DNA of 64,000 bases from Acinetobacter sp. ANC 3832. GTDB taxonomy: Bacteria > Pseudomonadota > Gammaproteobacteria > Pseudomonadales > Moraxellaceae. Of this stretch, positions 44,691 through 53,748 are shown piece after piece (position 1 is the first letter of the stretch; every line of letters starts with the position of its first letter). Both the position numbers and the translations under genes were made by a program. The notes under the pieces are model-generated. The model saw only the letters and a list, made by a program, of their open reading frames with translations, searched no databases and had not been told where the DNA came from. The stretch is from the NCBI RefSeq assembly GCF_002135415.1, contig NZ_NEGJ01000002.1, forward strand, positions 372,001 to 436,000, read 5' to 3'.

Positions 44691-45341
44691 CTATTTTAAA
44701 AAATCAGGCAATGCAGGCAATTTATTGTTTTTGCCCAGTTCAATCTTCATTTTTTGTAACATCTGATACGGTTGTTGCTGAACCAACATATTGGTCACAC
44801 TTTGTGGAATTGAACCTTCAGGATCTGCAAAGCCTGTGGTGGTTACTTTGACTTTATTCGCTGAAAGTTTTTGGAAAATCCAATCCCCTTCATAGTTTGT
44901 CAAACGCACATAGCTTGAATTTACAGGCTTACCTTGGGAAATGGCTTTATTTTTAATGGTAATATTACCATTGGCATCTTTTAACATTTTTCCACGAACA
45001 ACCATATCACGATCTTTCAATGGAAAAGGAAAATCTAAAACCATATAAATGGTGAATTCACCTTTTTTATCATCCCGAGATAAGAGTTCAGCTTTTGCCA
45101 CATTGGGCACCCATTTAGGTGTATTACCAATATCCAAAACCAAAGCCACAGCACGTTCAATTGGTACATCTAAAGTTGTTTCTGCTTTATACGACATGAC
45201 AGGATTATTCGCATCCTGATACGTCCAAACTTTAATATTACTTTTATCTATACTTAATTTAGCATTACTTGGTAAAGCCGCTTGTGCAGTGAGGCTAAAA
45301 GCACTCACCACACACGCAATAAACATCACTGTTTTATTCAT
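44691..45341 (-). CDS. Exported START/polyketide-cyclase-like lipid-binding domain protein
   Basis: A 216-residue protein. The signal peptide MNKTVMFIACVVSAFSLTAQA supports starting at ATG 45341 although the frame is open to 45407, overlapping dapB. The mature part has the START-like pattern: IKVWTYQDANNPVMSYKAETTLDVPIERAVALVLDIGNTPKWVPNVAKAELLSRDDKKGEF, then YMVLDFPFPLKDRDMVV, and a C-terminal long helix. Such proteins bind hydrophobic ligands in a cavity; the ligand is unknown. It lies directly downstream of dapB and is probably co-transcribed. Confidence 0.82.
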   Translation of the reverse strand: MNKTVMFIACVVSAFSLTAQAALPSNAKLSIDKSNIKVWTYQDANNPVMSYKAETTLDVPIERAVALVLDIGNTPKWVPNVAKAELLSRDDKKGEFTIYMVLDFPFPLKDRDMVVRGKMLKDANGNITIKNKAISQGKPVNSSYVRLTNYEGDWIFQKLSANKVKVTTTGFADPEGSIPQSVTNMLVQQQPYQMLQKMKIELGKNNKLPALPDFLK

Positions 45342-45396
45342 TTTATTATTCAATACATCATGTAGATTTTTAATTTTAACGGATTCAGATTTCAGC

Positions 45397-46505
<1,109 letters not shown>

Positions 46506-46706
46506 ATGATGCATTCGAATAAAATGGTATTTACACTACTCATAGTAACACTCACGACCAGTGTATGGGCTGGATCGACAACAACAGGAGAGACATCCAA
46601 TACTGTCACGATACAAGAAAAACAAGTCGTCGTAGCAGAGAATCCAAGCGCTGAACCACAAGCAACGGTTAGAGTGGAAGATATTGATCAACCTGTTTTT
46701 GAGTAG
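46506..46706 (+). CDS. Small exported protein, unknown
   Basis: A 66-residue protein with a signal peptide MMHSNKMVFTLLIVTLTTSVWAG; the mature part of about 43 residues is Thr/Val/Glu-rich and acidic, ending VRVEDIDQPVFE. AAGGAG stands three to four bases before the first of two adjacent ATGs, so the second (46509) may be used. No family recognised. The ribosome binding site, signal peptide and dedicated terminator make a real gene likely. Confidence 0.65.
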   Translation: MMHSNKMVFTLLIVTLTTSVWAGSTTTGETSNTVTIQEKQVVVAENPSAEPQATVRVEDIDQPVFE

Positions 46707-46756
46707 AACTAAATACAAAAATAAGCCGCTTTAATGAAAGATAAATCGCCCATAAA

Positions 46757-46788
46757 AAAAGAGGTATATGCATGCATATACCTCTTTT
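46757..46788. terminator. Bidirectional terminator (small exported gene / dnaJ)
   Basis: A perfect 32-bp palindrome whose halves are AAAAGAGGTATATGCA and TGCATATACCTCTTTT, between convergent genes. Confidence 0.92.
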
Positions 46789-46828
46789 GATTGATCTGTT
46801 TAATTTGACTTAAATTTTATATTTCAAA

Positions 46829-47938
46829 TTAATCAAACAATCGATCAAAAAACGATTTTTTCTTAGGTGATGATTTATTATCATCACCATCCATTGTTTC
46901 TTGAAGTTCTTTTAACAGTTCACGTTGACGTGCTGTTAAATTCACAGGTGTTTCAATCACCACGCGACACAGTAAATCACCTTGCATACTGGTACGTACA
47001 GGTTTAACCCCTTTACCACGTAAGCGGAACATTTTACCTGTCTGAGTTCCCTCAGGAATTTTCAGACTCACACGACCTTCAAGTGTCGGAATTTCTATTT
47101 CTTTACCCAAAGCTGCATCAGCAATACTTACAGGTACGTCCATATATAAATCGGCGCCATCACGTTGGAAAATTTCATGTTCACGAACAACCACTTCAAC
47201 GTATAAATCACCTGCTTGACCGTCACGAATTGCTTCGCCTTTACCTGTCAAACGTACGCGATCACCATTGTCCACACCTGCAGGAATGGTCACTTCAAGG
47301 GTTTGTTGACGATCTTTTACCCCTGAACCATGGCATGTATTACAAGGGTTCTTAATGATTTTACCTTGTCCACGACATGTACTACAGGTTTGCTGTACAG
47401 AGAAAAAGCCCTGTTGCATACGCACTTGACCTGCACCATGACAGGTTCTGCACGTTTCTACATCATTTGGGTTTTTAGAACCTTTGCCATCACATACATC
47501 GCACGGTGCAGGTGCAGTAAAGGTTACGGTTTTTTTAACGCCTTTGACCGCTTCTTCAAGCGTTAATTCCATGACGTAGCGTAAATCTGAACCACGGCGC
47601 GAACGCTGTTGTCCACGACCGCCACCACCGAATGCGCCACCGAAAATGTCACCGAACTGGCTAAAAATGTCTTCAGCGCTAAATCCGCCTCCGAAGCCAC
47701 CGCCTCCGCCACCTTCAAATGCATTATGTCCCATACGGTCATACATACTGCGTTTTTCACTGTCTGACAAAATTTCATAAGCTTCAGCAGCTTCTTTAAA
47801 CTTTTCTTCAGCTTCAGGATTGTCAGGGTTACGATCTGGATGATGTTTCATCGCCAACTTACGGTAGGCTTTTTTAATTTCATCATCACTAGCGGTTTTA
47901 GAAATGCCTAAAACCTCATAATAATCACGTTTAGCCAT
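46829..47938 (-). CDS. dnaJ: Chaperone protein DnaJ
   Basis: Co-chaperone of DnaK. The 369-residue protein has the J domain (about 1-70) with the HPD motif in [20 protein letters not shown], a Gly/Phe-rich linker (about 76-115, [17 protein letters not shown]), the four CxxCxGxG zinc repeats ([36 protein letters not shown]), and the C-terminal substrate-binding domains. It is monocistronic here; dnaK is not in the window, which matches its being elsewhere or just upstream of the small membrane gene in other strains. Confidence 0.97.
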   Translation of the reverse strand: MAKRDYYEVLGISKTASDDEIKKAYRKLAMKHHPDRNPDNPEAEEKFKEAAEAYEILSDSEKRSMYDRMGHNAFEGGGGGGFGGGFSAEDIFSQFGDIFGGAFGGGGRGQQRSRRGSDLRYVMELTLEEAVKGVKKTVTFTAPAPCDVCDGKGSKNPNDVETCRTCHGAGQVRMQQGFFSVQQTCSTCRGQGKIIKNPCNTCHGSGVKDRQQTLEVTIPAGVDNGDRVRLTGKGEAIRDGQAGDLYVEVVVREHEIFQRDGADLYMDVPVSIADAALGKEIEIPTLEGRVSLKIPEGTQTGKMFRLRGKGVKPVRTSMQGDLLCRVVIETPVNLTARQRELLKELQETMDGDDNKSSPKKKSFFDRLFD

Positions 47939-48030
47939 GTCTGGCGATGCTCCACGAAATTTGATATTACTTCACTGCGAAGTAAGGTGGGGGTCACTAC
48001 TTCGTTTTACAAGCAAAAAGATGAAAAAAA

Positions 48031-48408
48031 TTAGAAAACGGCTTTCTTTTTTAGATATTTGCTAAAGCCTTGCAGCCACGCATTCAATAAATACAGCCAT
48101 GCAATCGCACTGAATACAACACCAATCACAGTACATGCTTTGACCCAAATAAAACTATCCCAATAGAAAAAAATCAAAGGAATAAACCATAGGGAAGCAA
48201 AAGCAGCCAATAGCATAAATAAGACTACGCTACGCATAACCCATAATGCTTGTGCATGAAGCCATACTTCTGCATTGTCGACCTGTACCACTTTTCGAGC
48301 TAACCAATACGATATGACAGCACTCACAATGGTGAACAATGCAAGAAACATGAAAACATATGAGACCGTGACATAACGACGGTGCTGTTCTGAATTATCT
48401 TGCCCCAT
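48031..48408 (-). CDS. Small membrane protein, unknown
   Basis: A 125-residue protein with three hydrophobic segments at about residues 16-36, 55-75 and 83-108, separated by a stretch VVQVDNAEVWLHAQALW, and a basic C-terminus (KYLKKKAVF). No known motif. It lies upstream of dnaJ on the same strand with about 90 bp between. It is unlike the usual DnaK or GrpE neighbours. Function unknown. Confidence 0.7.
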   Translation of the reverse strand: MGQDNSEQHRRYVTVSYVFMFLALFTIVSAVISYWLARKVVQVDNAEVWLHAQALWVMRSVVLFMLLAAFASLWFIPLIFFYWDSFIWVKACTVIGVVFSAIAWLYLLNAWLQGFSKYLKKKAVF

Positions 48409-48543
48409 GGGTGTTTTTGTACCTCAATTCATTGCATGCTAATTTATTTATATGCAATGAAAATTTCAATGTTATTTTGTGTTAAAGATTAAGTGCTACT
48501 ATATTGAATTTTTCAATATTTCGCACCTAATATTCACAAAAAA

Positions 48544-51500
48544 CTAAGTATTATTTGCTTGTTTTTCAACCTTAAACCATGTTGCATATAGTGCAGGTAG
48601 AAAAAATAGGGTCAACATGGTCGCAATAATCAATCCACCCATGATCGCAACAGCCATTGGCCCGAAGAAAATACTTCTTGAAAGTGGAATCATTGCCAGT
48701 ACCGCAGCCAATGCCGTCAGGATAATAGGTCTAAAACGGCGCACTGTTGCATCTAAAATTGCATCCCATTGATTATGTCCTGCTTGAATATCTTGCTCTA
48801 TTTGATCAATCAGAATCAGTGAATTACGCATGATCATTCCAGAGAGTGCAATTGTTCCGAGCATCGCTACAAAACCAAAAGGTTTATTAAACAAGAGCAG
48901 GAATAACACCACTCCAATTAAACCCAATGGTGCTGTTAAAAATACAATGAAGGATCGAGAAATACTCTTGAGCTGAATCATCAATAAAGTAAACACTACA
49001 GCCAAGAATAAAGGCATACCTGCATTTACAGAAGATTGACCTCGCGCAGATTCCTCAACAGTTCCACCCACTTCAATCAGATAACCACTTGGCAATTCAG
49101 CGCGAAGTTGATCCATCTTTTCAGTCATTTCAGCAACAACAGTGGCAGGCTGTAAATGCGTTCGAATATCGCTACGTACAGTAATGGTCGGTAAGCGATT
49201 ACGATGCCAAATTAGACCATCTTCAAACTTATATTGAATCGTCGCAATTTGTGACAGAGGAACGGTTATTCCCTTGCTTGTTGGAACAGACAAATTTGAA
49301 AGCGCTTCAACTTCTGCACGCTCCGTCTGATCACCTCGAATACGAATATCAATCAACTCACGTTTTTCACGATATTGATTAATTACTGCTCCGCTAATAG
49401 AGCTATTTAAGAAATTCGCTAAATCGCTACTGGAAATACCCAATTGTCGTGCACGATCTTGATCAATCTCTAAAGAAATAATTTTGCTTGGCTCACCCCA
49501 ATCCAAATGTACATTGGTGGTATTCGGATTTTCACCCAACACTTTAGCGACTTTTTGAGCCACTTGACGGATGATATTCAAATCTTCACCAGATACGCGG
49601 TATTGAATTGGATAACCGACAGGAGGGCCATTTTCAAGCAATGTGACACGCGTTCGTACTTGCGGTAATAATTGACGAATTTGCGTATCTAGGCTTTTAC
49701 GAATTTCATCACGATCATCCAATGATGAAGCCAACACAACAAATTGGGCAAAACTGGCTTGAGGTAATTGCTGATCTAAAGGCAAATAGAAACGTGGTGA
49801 ACCTGTTCCAACATAAGCCACATAGTTATCAATTCCTTTTTGAGTCGATAAGAACTTTTCAACTTTTTTGACCGCTTGTTCTGTGGCTGTTAACGATGCG
49901 CCTTCTTCTAATTTAAGATCGACTAAAATTTCAGTTCGGTTTGAAGGTGGAAAAAACTGTTGAGGTACAAGTTTAAACATCATCACTGACAGTACAAAGA
50001 TTGCGACAGTGACAGCAATGACCGTTTTACGATAACTCACACACCAGTTCACTACACGTCTAAAGCTTTGATAAAACTTGGTCTGATACGGATCATAATG
50101 TTCGCCCGTATGATGGACCACAGGTTGCGGTTCAGGCTGTTTGCGTAATCGTGCCAATAAGCGTTGATACCACGGCGCTTTCTGTGTGGTTTGACTAAAA
50201 TCAGGTAATAATTTATCGCCTAAATAAGGGACAAATAATACGGCTGCAATCCAAGATACGATTAAGGCAATGGTCACAACTTGGAAAATAGACCGTGTAT
50301 ATTCACCCGTACTTGATGCGGCAGTTGCAATAGGTAAAAAACCTGCTGCAGTAATCAATGTTCCTGTCAGCATCGGAAATGCTGTACTGGTCCATGCAAA
50401 GCCTGCTGCTTTCACTCGGCTATAGCCCTGCTCCATTTTAATCGCCATCATTTCAACAGCAATAATCGCATCATCTACCAACAAACCCAGTGCTAGGATT
50501 AGCGCACCCAATGAAATTTTATGCAATCCAACATCAAATAAGTTCATCCCTGCAAAAGTCATTGCAAGAACCAATGGAATCGAGAATGCAACCACCAAAC
50601 CTGTACGGAAACCCAATGAAAAAAAGCTAACCAATAACACAATAATAACGGCTTCAGCCAAGACTTTAATAAACTCGTGAATACTGCGCTGTACAGCAAC
50701 AGGCTGATCCGAGACTTTTTTCAGTTGCATGCCTAAAGGTAAGTTTTTCTGTAATTGATTAAATTCTGTTTCTAAGTTTTTACCCAAGGCAATAATGTCA
50801 CCACCTTTACGCATAGAAACAGCAATACCAATACCATTTTCCCCCATAAAACGCATACGTGGTTGCGCAGGTTCACTAAAGCCACGATAGACCTCAGCCA
50901 CATCCCCCAACTGAATTGTTTTATCACCCACCAATAACGGCATTTTTTTCAAGTCATCAACATTTTTAAGCTGACCACTGACTCGTACTTGTATGCGGTC
51001 TGTACCTGTTTCAAAAAAGCCTGCAGTTGCCATACTATTTTGTTGCTGAAGCGCTTGTTGAATTGCAGTTACGGGAATGCCCAATTGCGCTGCTTTGGTA
51101 TTTGAAAGTTCAATCCAAATTTTTTGATCTTGTAAGCCAATTAAATCAACTTTGCCCACATCTTTCACACGTTGTAATTGTAGTTGTGTGCGATCTGCAT
51201 ATTCTTTTAAAGTGGCATAGTCAAAATCATTGCCTGTTAAAACATAAATATTTCCGAACGTATTCCCAAATTCATCATTAAAAAATGGACCTTGAACGCC
51301 ACTTGGTAATTGCTGTTTGATATCCCCTACTTTTTTACGTACTTGATACCAGACATCTGGAACTTGTGCAGAGGTCAGTGAATCTTTGGCAATGAAAGTG
51401 ACCATCGATTCACCCGGACGTGAATAAGCTGTGATTCGATCATATAGCCCTGTGCTCATCAACTCCTTTTCAATCCGATCGGTTACCTGTAAAGACACTT

Positions 51501-51690
51501 CCTGTGCGGTTGCACCCGGCCAATAGGTTTGAATGACCATCACTTTAAATGTAAACGGTGGGTCTTCACTTTGTGAAAGTTTGGAATACGAATAGATACC
51601 GACGATACTCAGTAGAATCATGAAATAAAGGACCAGTCCCTTATTATTCAGCGCCCATTCTGACAGGTTAAATTTCATGAATTGGCTCAT
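48544..51690 (-). CDS. RND efflux transporter permease
   Basis: A 1048-residue inner-membrane RND pump subunit with twelve expected helices and two large periplasmic loops. Motifs include ALGLLVDDAIIAVEMM in helix 4, carrying the proton-relay acidic pair, and PMLTGTLITAAGFLPIA. The N-terminal LSEWALNNKGLVLYFMILL and the EDPPFTFKVMVIQTYWPGATAQEV stretch resemble the TriC/VexF-like branch more than AcrB. It overlaps its adaptor gene by 4 nt. No outer-membrane channel gene is present, so it would use a shared TolC/OprM-type channel. Substrates unknown. Confidence 0.93.
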   Translation of the reverse strand: MSQFMKFNLSEWALNNKGLVLYFMILLSIVGIYSYSKLSQSEDPPFTFKVMVIQTYWPGATAQEVSLQVTDRIEKELMSTGLYDRITAYSRPGESMVTFIAKDSLTSAQVPDVWYQVRKKVGDIKQQLPSGVQGPFFNDEFGNTFGNIYVLTGNDFDYATLKEYADRTQLQLQRVKDVGKVDLIGLQDQKIWIELSNTKAAQLGIPVTAIQQALQQQNSMATAGFFETGTDRIQVRVSGQLKNVDDLKKMPLLVGDKTIQLGDVAEVYRGFSEPAQPRMRFMGENGIGIAVSMRKGGDIIALGKNLETEFNQLQKNLPLGMQLKKVSDQPVAVQRSIHEFIKVLAEAVIIVLLVSFFSLGFRTGLVVAFSIPLVLAMTFAGMNLFDVGLHKISLGALILALGLLVDDAIIAVEMMAIKMEQGYSRVKAAGFAWTSTAFPMLTGTLITAAGFLPIATAASSTGEYTRSIFQVVTIALIVSWIAAVLFVPYLGDKLLPDFSQTTQKAPWYQRLLARLRKQPEPQPVVHHTGEHYDPYQTKFYQSFRRVVNWCVSYRKTVIAVTVAIFVLSVMMFKLVPQQFFPPSNRTEILVDLKLEEGASLTATEQAVKKVEKFLSTQKGIDNYVAYVGTGSPRFYLPLDQQLPQASFAQFVVLASSLDDRDEIRKSLDTQIRQLLPQVRTRVTLLENGPPVGYPIQYRVSGEDLNIIRQVAQKVAKVLGENPNTTNVHLDWGEPSKIISLEIDQDRARQLGISSSDLANFLNSSISGAVINQYREKRELIDIRIRGDQTERAEVEALSNLSVPTSKGITVPLSQIATIQYKFEDGLIWHRNRLPTITVRSDIRTHLQPATVVAEMTEKMDQLRAELPSGYLIEVGGTVEESARGQSSVNAGMPLFLAVVFTLLMIQLKSISRSFIVFLTAPLGLIGVVLFLLLFNKPFGFVAMLGTIALSGMIMRNSLILIDQIEQDIQAGHNQWDAILDATVRRFRPIILTALAAVLAMIPLSRSIFFGPMAVAIMGGLIIATMLTLFFLPALYATWFKVEKQANNT

Positions 51691-52817
51691 GAACCACCTC
51701 CAACTTTAGTTGAAGCGACTGGAGTTGCTTGAATCGTAACCGCACGATTTTCACGATCTACAGGATGAATTTTTTGCTTTTCACGTAATAGATGCACACC
51801 ACCAACCACAACCCAACTATTGGCATTTAAACCACTTAAAATTGGAACACTATCTCGTCCATAAGCCCCTAAAGTCACAGGCACTTTATGCAATGTTTGA
51901 TCTGCATTTACAACCCAAACATAGGCTTGATTTGCATTTGCTGAAACGCTTGAAAGCGGAACACTAAGCATATTTTGCGTTGTGGTATTAAAGAAAACAC
52001 GTGCACTTTGTCCAAGTTGAATGGCAGACTGCCCTTCTTTTAAGGCAACCTTGGCCGTAAAAGTACGCGATTGATCAGCAGCAGGAGAAATCTCTCGGAC
52101 ATAAGCAGCGAACTTATCTTGAGGTTTAGACCACAGTGTTACCCAAGCATCTTGCCCTACTTTAATTGTGGACACCGCTTGCTCAGGCACTCCAATAACC
52201 ACTTCACGATCACCATCAATCGCCAACTGATACGCTGCTTGCCCTGCTGCAATCACTTGTCCAATTTCAATATTACGCTCTGTAATCACACCATTTTTAT
52301 TGGCAACCAATTGGTTATAACCCGTTTGATTGGCTGTTACAGCATAATTCGATTGGGCTTGTTTTAAAGTGGCATTGGCAGAATCATATTGGCTTTTAAT
52401 GGCATCATATTGTGAACGACTCACCGCATTAATCGGCAAGAGCTGTTGAAAGCGTTTAAATTCATCCGCGGCTATTTTCGCTGCGGATTGCGCACTTTCC
52501 AATTGAGCCTGTGCTGAATTCAGTTGCAACTGCGCATCTTTCACATCCAGTTTTGCAAGTACCTGTCCGACTTTGACACGATCCCCAACATCAACATAAC
52601 GCTCAATAATTTGCCCACCCACACGAAATGCAAGTGCCGTTTGCTGTCGGGCTTGTACATCACCCGCATAACTTTTTTGTTCATTGTGTATGGTTGCAGG
52701 CTGAGTCACCATGACAAAAGGGACTTGTTCCGCAGCAGGCTGTTCTTTGCTACACCCCCATAAAGTCACACTACATACAATCATCATGCTGATTATCACT
52801 GATTTTGAAGTACTCAT
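51687..52817 (-). CDS. RND efflux periplasmic adaptor (membrane fusion protein)
   Basis: A 376-residue adaptor. It is a probable lipoprotein: lipobox CSVTLWGC with the modified Cys at about residue 22. It has a lipoyl/barrel-sandwich segment (GGQIIERYVDVGDRVKVGQVLAKLDVKDAQLQL), a coiled-coil hairpin (about 80-145) and beta-barrel domain. It links the inner-membrane permease to the outer-membrane channel. Overlaps the permease gene by 4 nt in the same operon and is divergent from the TetR gene. Confidence 0.92.
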   Translation of the reverse strand: MSTSKSVIISMMIVCSVTLWGCSKEQPAAEQVPFVMVTQPATIHNEQKSYAGDVQARQQTALAFRVGGQIIERYVDVGDRVKVGQVLAKLDVKDAQLQLNSAQAQLESAQSAAKIAADEFKRFQQLLPINAVSRSQYDAIKSQYDSANATLKQAQSNYAVTANQTGYNQLVANKNGVITERNIEIGQVIAAGQAAYQLAIDGDREVVIGVPEQAVSTIKVGQDAWVTLWSKPQDKFAAYVREISPAADQSRTFTAKVALKEGQSAIQLGQSARVFFNTTTQNMLSVPLSSVSANANQAYVWVVNADQTLHKVPVTLGAYGRDSVPILSGLNANSWVVVGGVHLLREKQKIHPVDRENRAVTIQATPVASTKVGGGS

Positions 52818-52888
52818 ACGCGTTGCTCTTATTCAAATGCATTTTTTCGGGCACAATAGAGTGAGGTCTATTAATTTGATTACTTTTT

Positions 52889-52916
52889 AATTAATATACC
52901 GCATGGTACATTAATT
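52889..52916. promoter_or_regulatory. TetR-type operator between RND operon and regulator
   Basis: AATTAATATACC (52889-52900) and GGTACATTAATT (52905-52916) form a 28-bp inverted repeat with a 4-nt centre and one mismatch. It is placed between the divergent RND operon and TetR gene. The TAC...GTA core is like AcrR-type operators. Binding by the neighbouring TetR protein is inferred. Confidence 0.75.
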
Positions 52917-52967
52917 ATAAATCAGGTATCAAGTAAATGACTTATTTTTCTTTTTTTGGAAATTAAA

Positions 52968-53588
52968 GTGCAAATAACAGCAGGTCGTCCAAAGGACTTA
53001 GAAAAACATAAGCGTATTTTAGAAGTGGCGAAAGCGCTATTTTTAACCTGCGGTTATCATGGCTCGAGCATGAATCAGATCGCCAAAGAGGCAGGTGTGA
53101 CTAAACTGACGGTGTATAACCATTTTCAGGATAAAGCCACCTTGTTTACTTGTGCCATTGAAGAAACCTGTGAGGAATCGATCAATGCACGTCCTTTAAC
53201 CTTGCATGCAGATTGTGACTTTCAACAGGCCTTTTCTCATGCGTGTGAATTGGCTTTGAATATTATTTGTTTGCCTGAAGCGATTAAACTAGAACATCTA
53301 CTTTTAGAGTTGGCAGCCGAACAGAATCCTTTAGCACTGCAATTTTATAATGCTTCACACCAACGGATGTGCCTTGTTTGGCAAGACTTCTTTCAACAAG
53401 CGATTAATCTCGGTTTTATTCAAAATGCCGCCGTGGATAAATTAACTGATCTGATTTTGTCTTTATTGCTTGGGCTTCGCCATCATGAAGTGTTATTGGG
53501 CATTCGTAAGCCACCGACAGAAAGTGAAAAAAAGCAGATTATTTTAGACAGCATTGATCTATTCCTATTGAAATATAGAGCAGCCTAG
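52968..53588 (+). CDS. TetR family regulator of RND operon
   Basis: A 206-residue TetR/AcrR regulator. The HTH is AKALFLTCGYHGSSMNQIAKEAGVTKLTVYNHFQDKATLF; the C-terminal part is a helical ligand-binding domain (AefR-like TetR_C pattern). The frame opens with TTG at 52956, but the GTG at 52968 has a GGA seven bases upstream and starts VQITAGRPKD, matching family starts that lead into GRPK. It is divergent from the RND genes and probably represses both itself and them through the palindrome at 52889. Confidence 0.9.
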   Translation: MQITAGRPKDLEKHKRILEVAKALFLTCGYHGSSMNQIAKEAGVTKLTVYNHFQDKATLFTCAIEETCEESINARPLTLHADCDFQQAFSHACELALNIICLPEAIKLEHLLLELAAEQNPLALQFYNASHQRMCLVWQDFFQQAINLGFIQNAAVDKLTDLILSLLLGLRHHEVLLGIRKPPTESEKKQIILDSIDLFLLKYRAA

Positions 53589-53704
53589 TTGTATTTCATT
53601 TTTAAATAATACAATGCATTGAATTCACGCATACTGATCAATGAATTGCTGACTTATTCACCAGCAGTTCACATACTTTTGTAGGATAAGACTTGGAATG
53701 TCAA

Positions 53705-53727
53705 TATTTCGCGATATAGTCGAAATA
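53705..53727. promoter_or_regulatory. Inverted repeat upstream of ppc
   Basis: TATTTCG (53705-53711) pairs with CGAAATA (53721-53727) over 9 bases, 22 bp before the ppc start. Possible operator; weak evidence. Confidence 0.3.
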
Positions 53728-53748
53728 AGAAGAATGGGAGAGTGAAAA

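Noticed and set aside
53590..53615. Terminator after the TetR gene from TTGTATT and AATACAA
   Set aside because: Short AT-only stem, no clear U-tract after it; could arise by chance.
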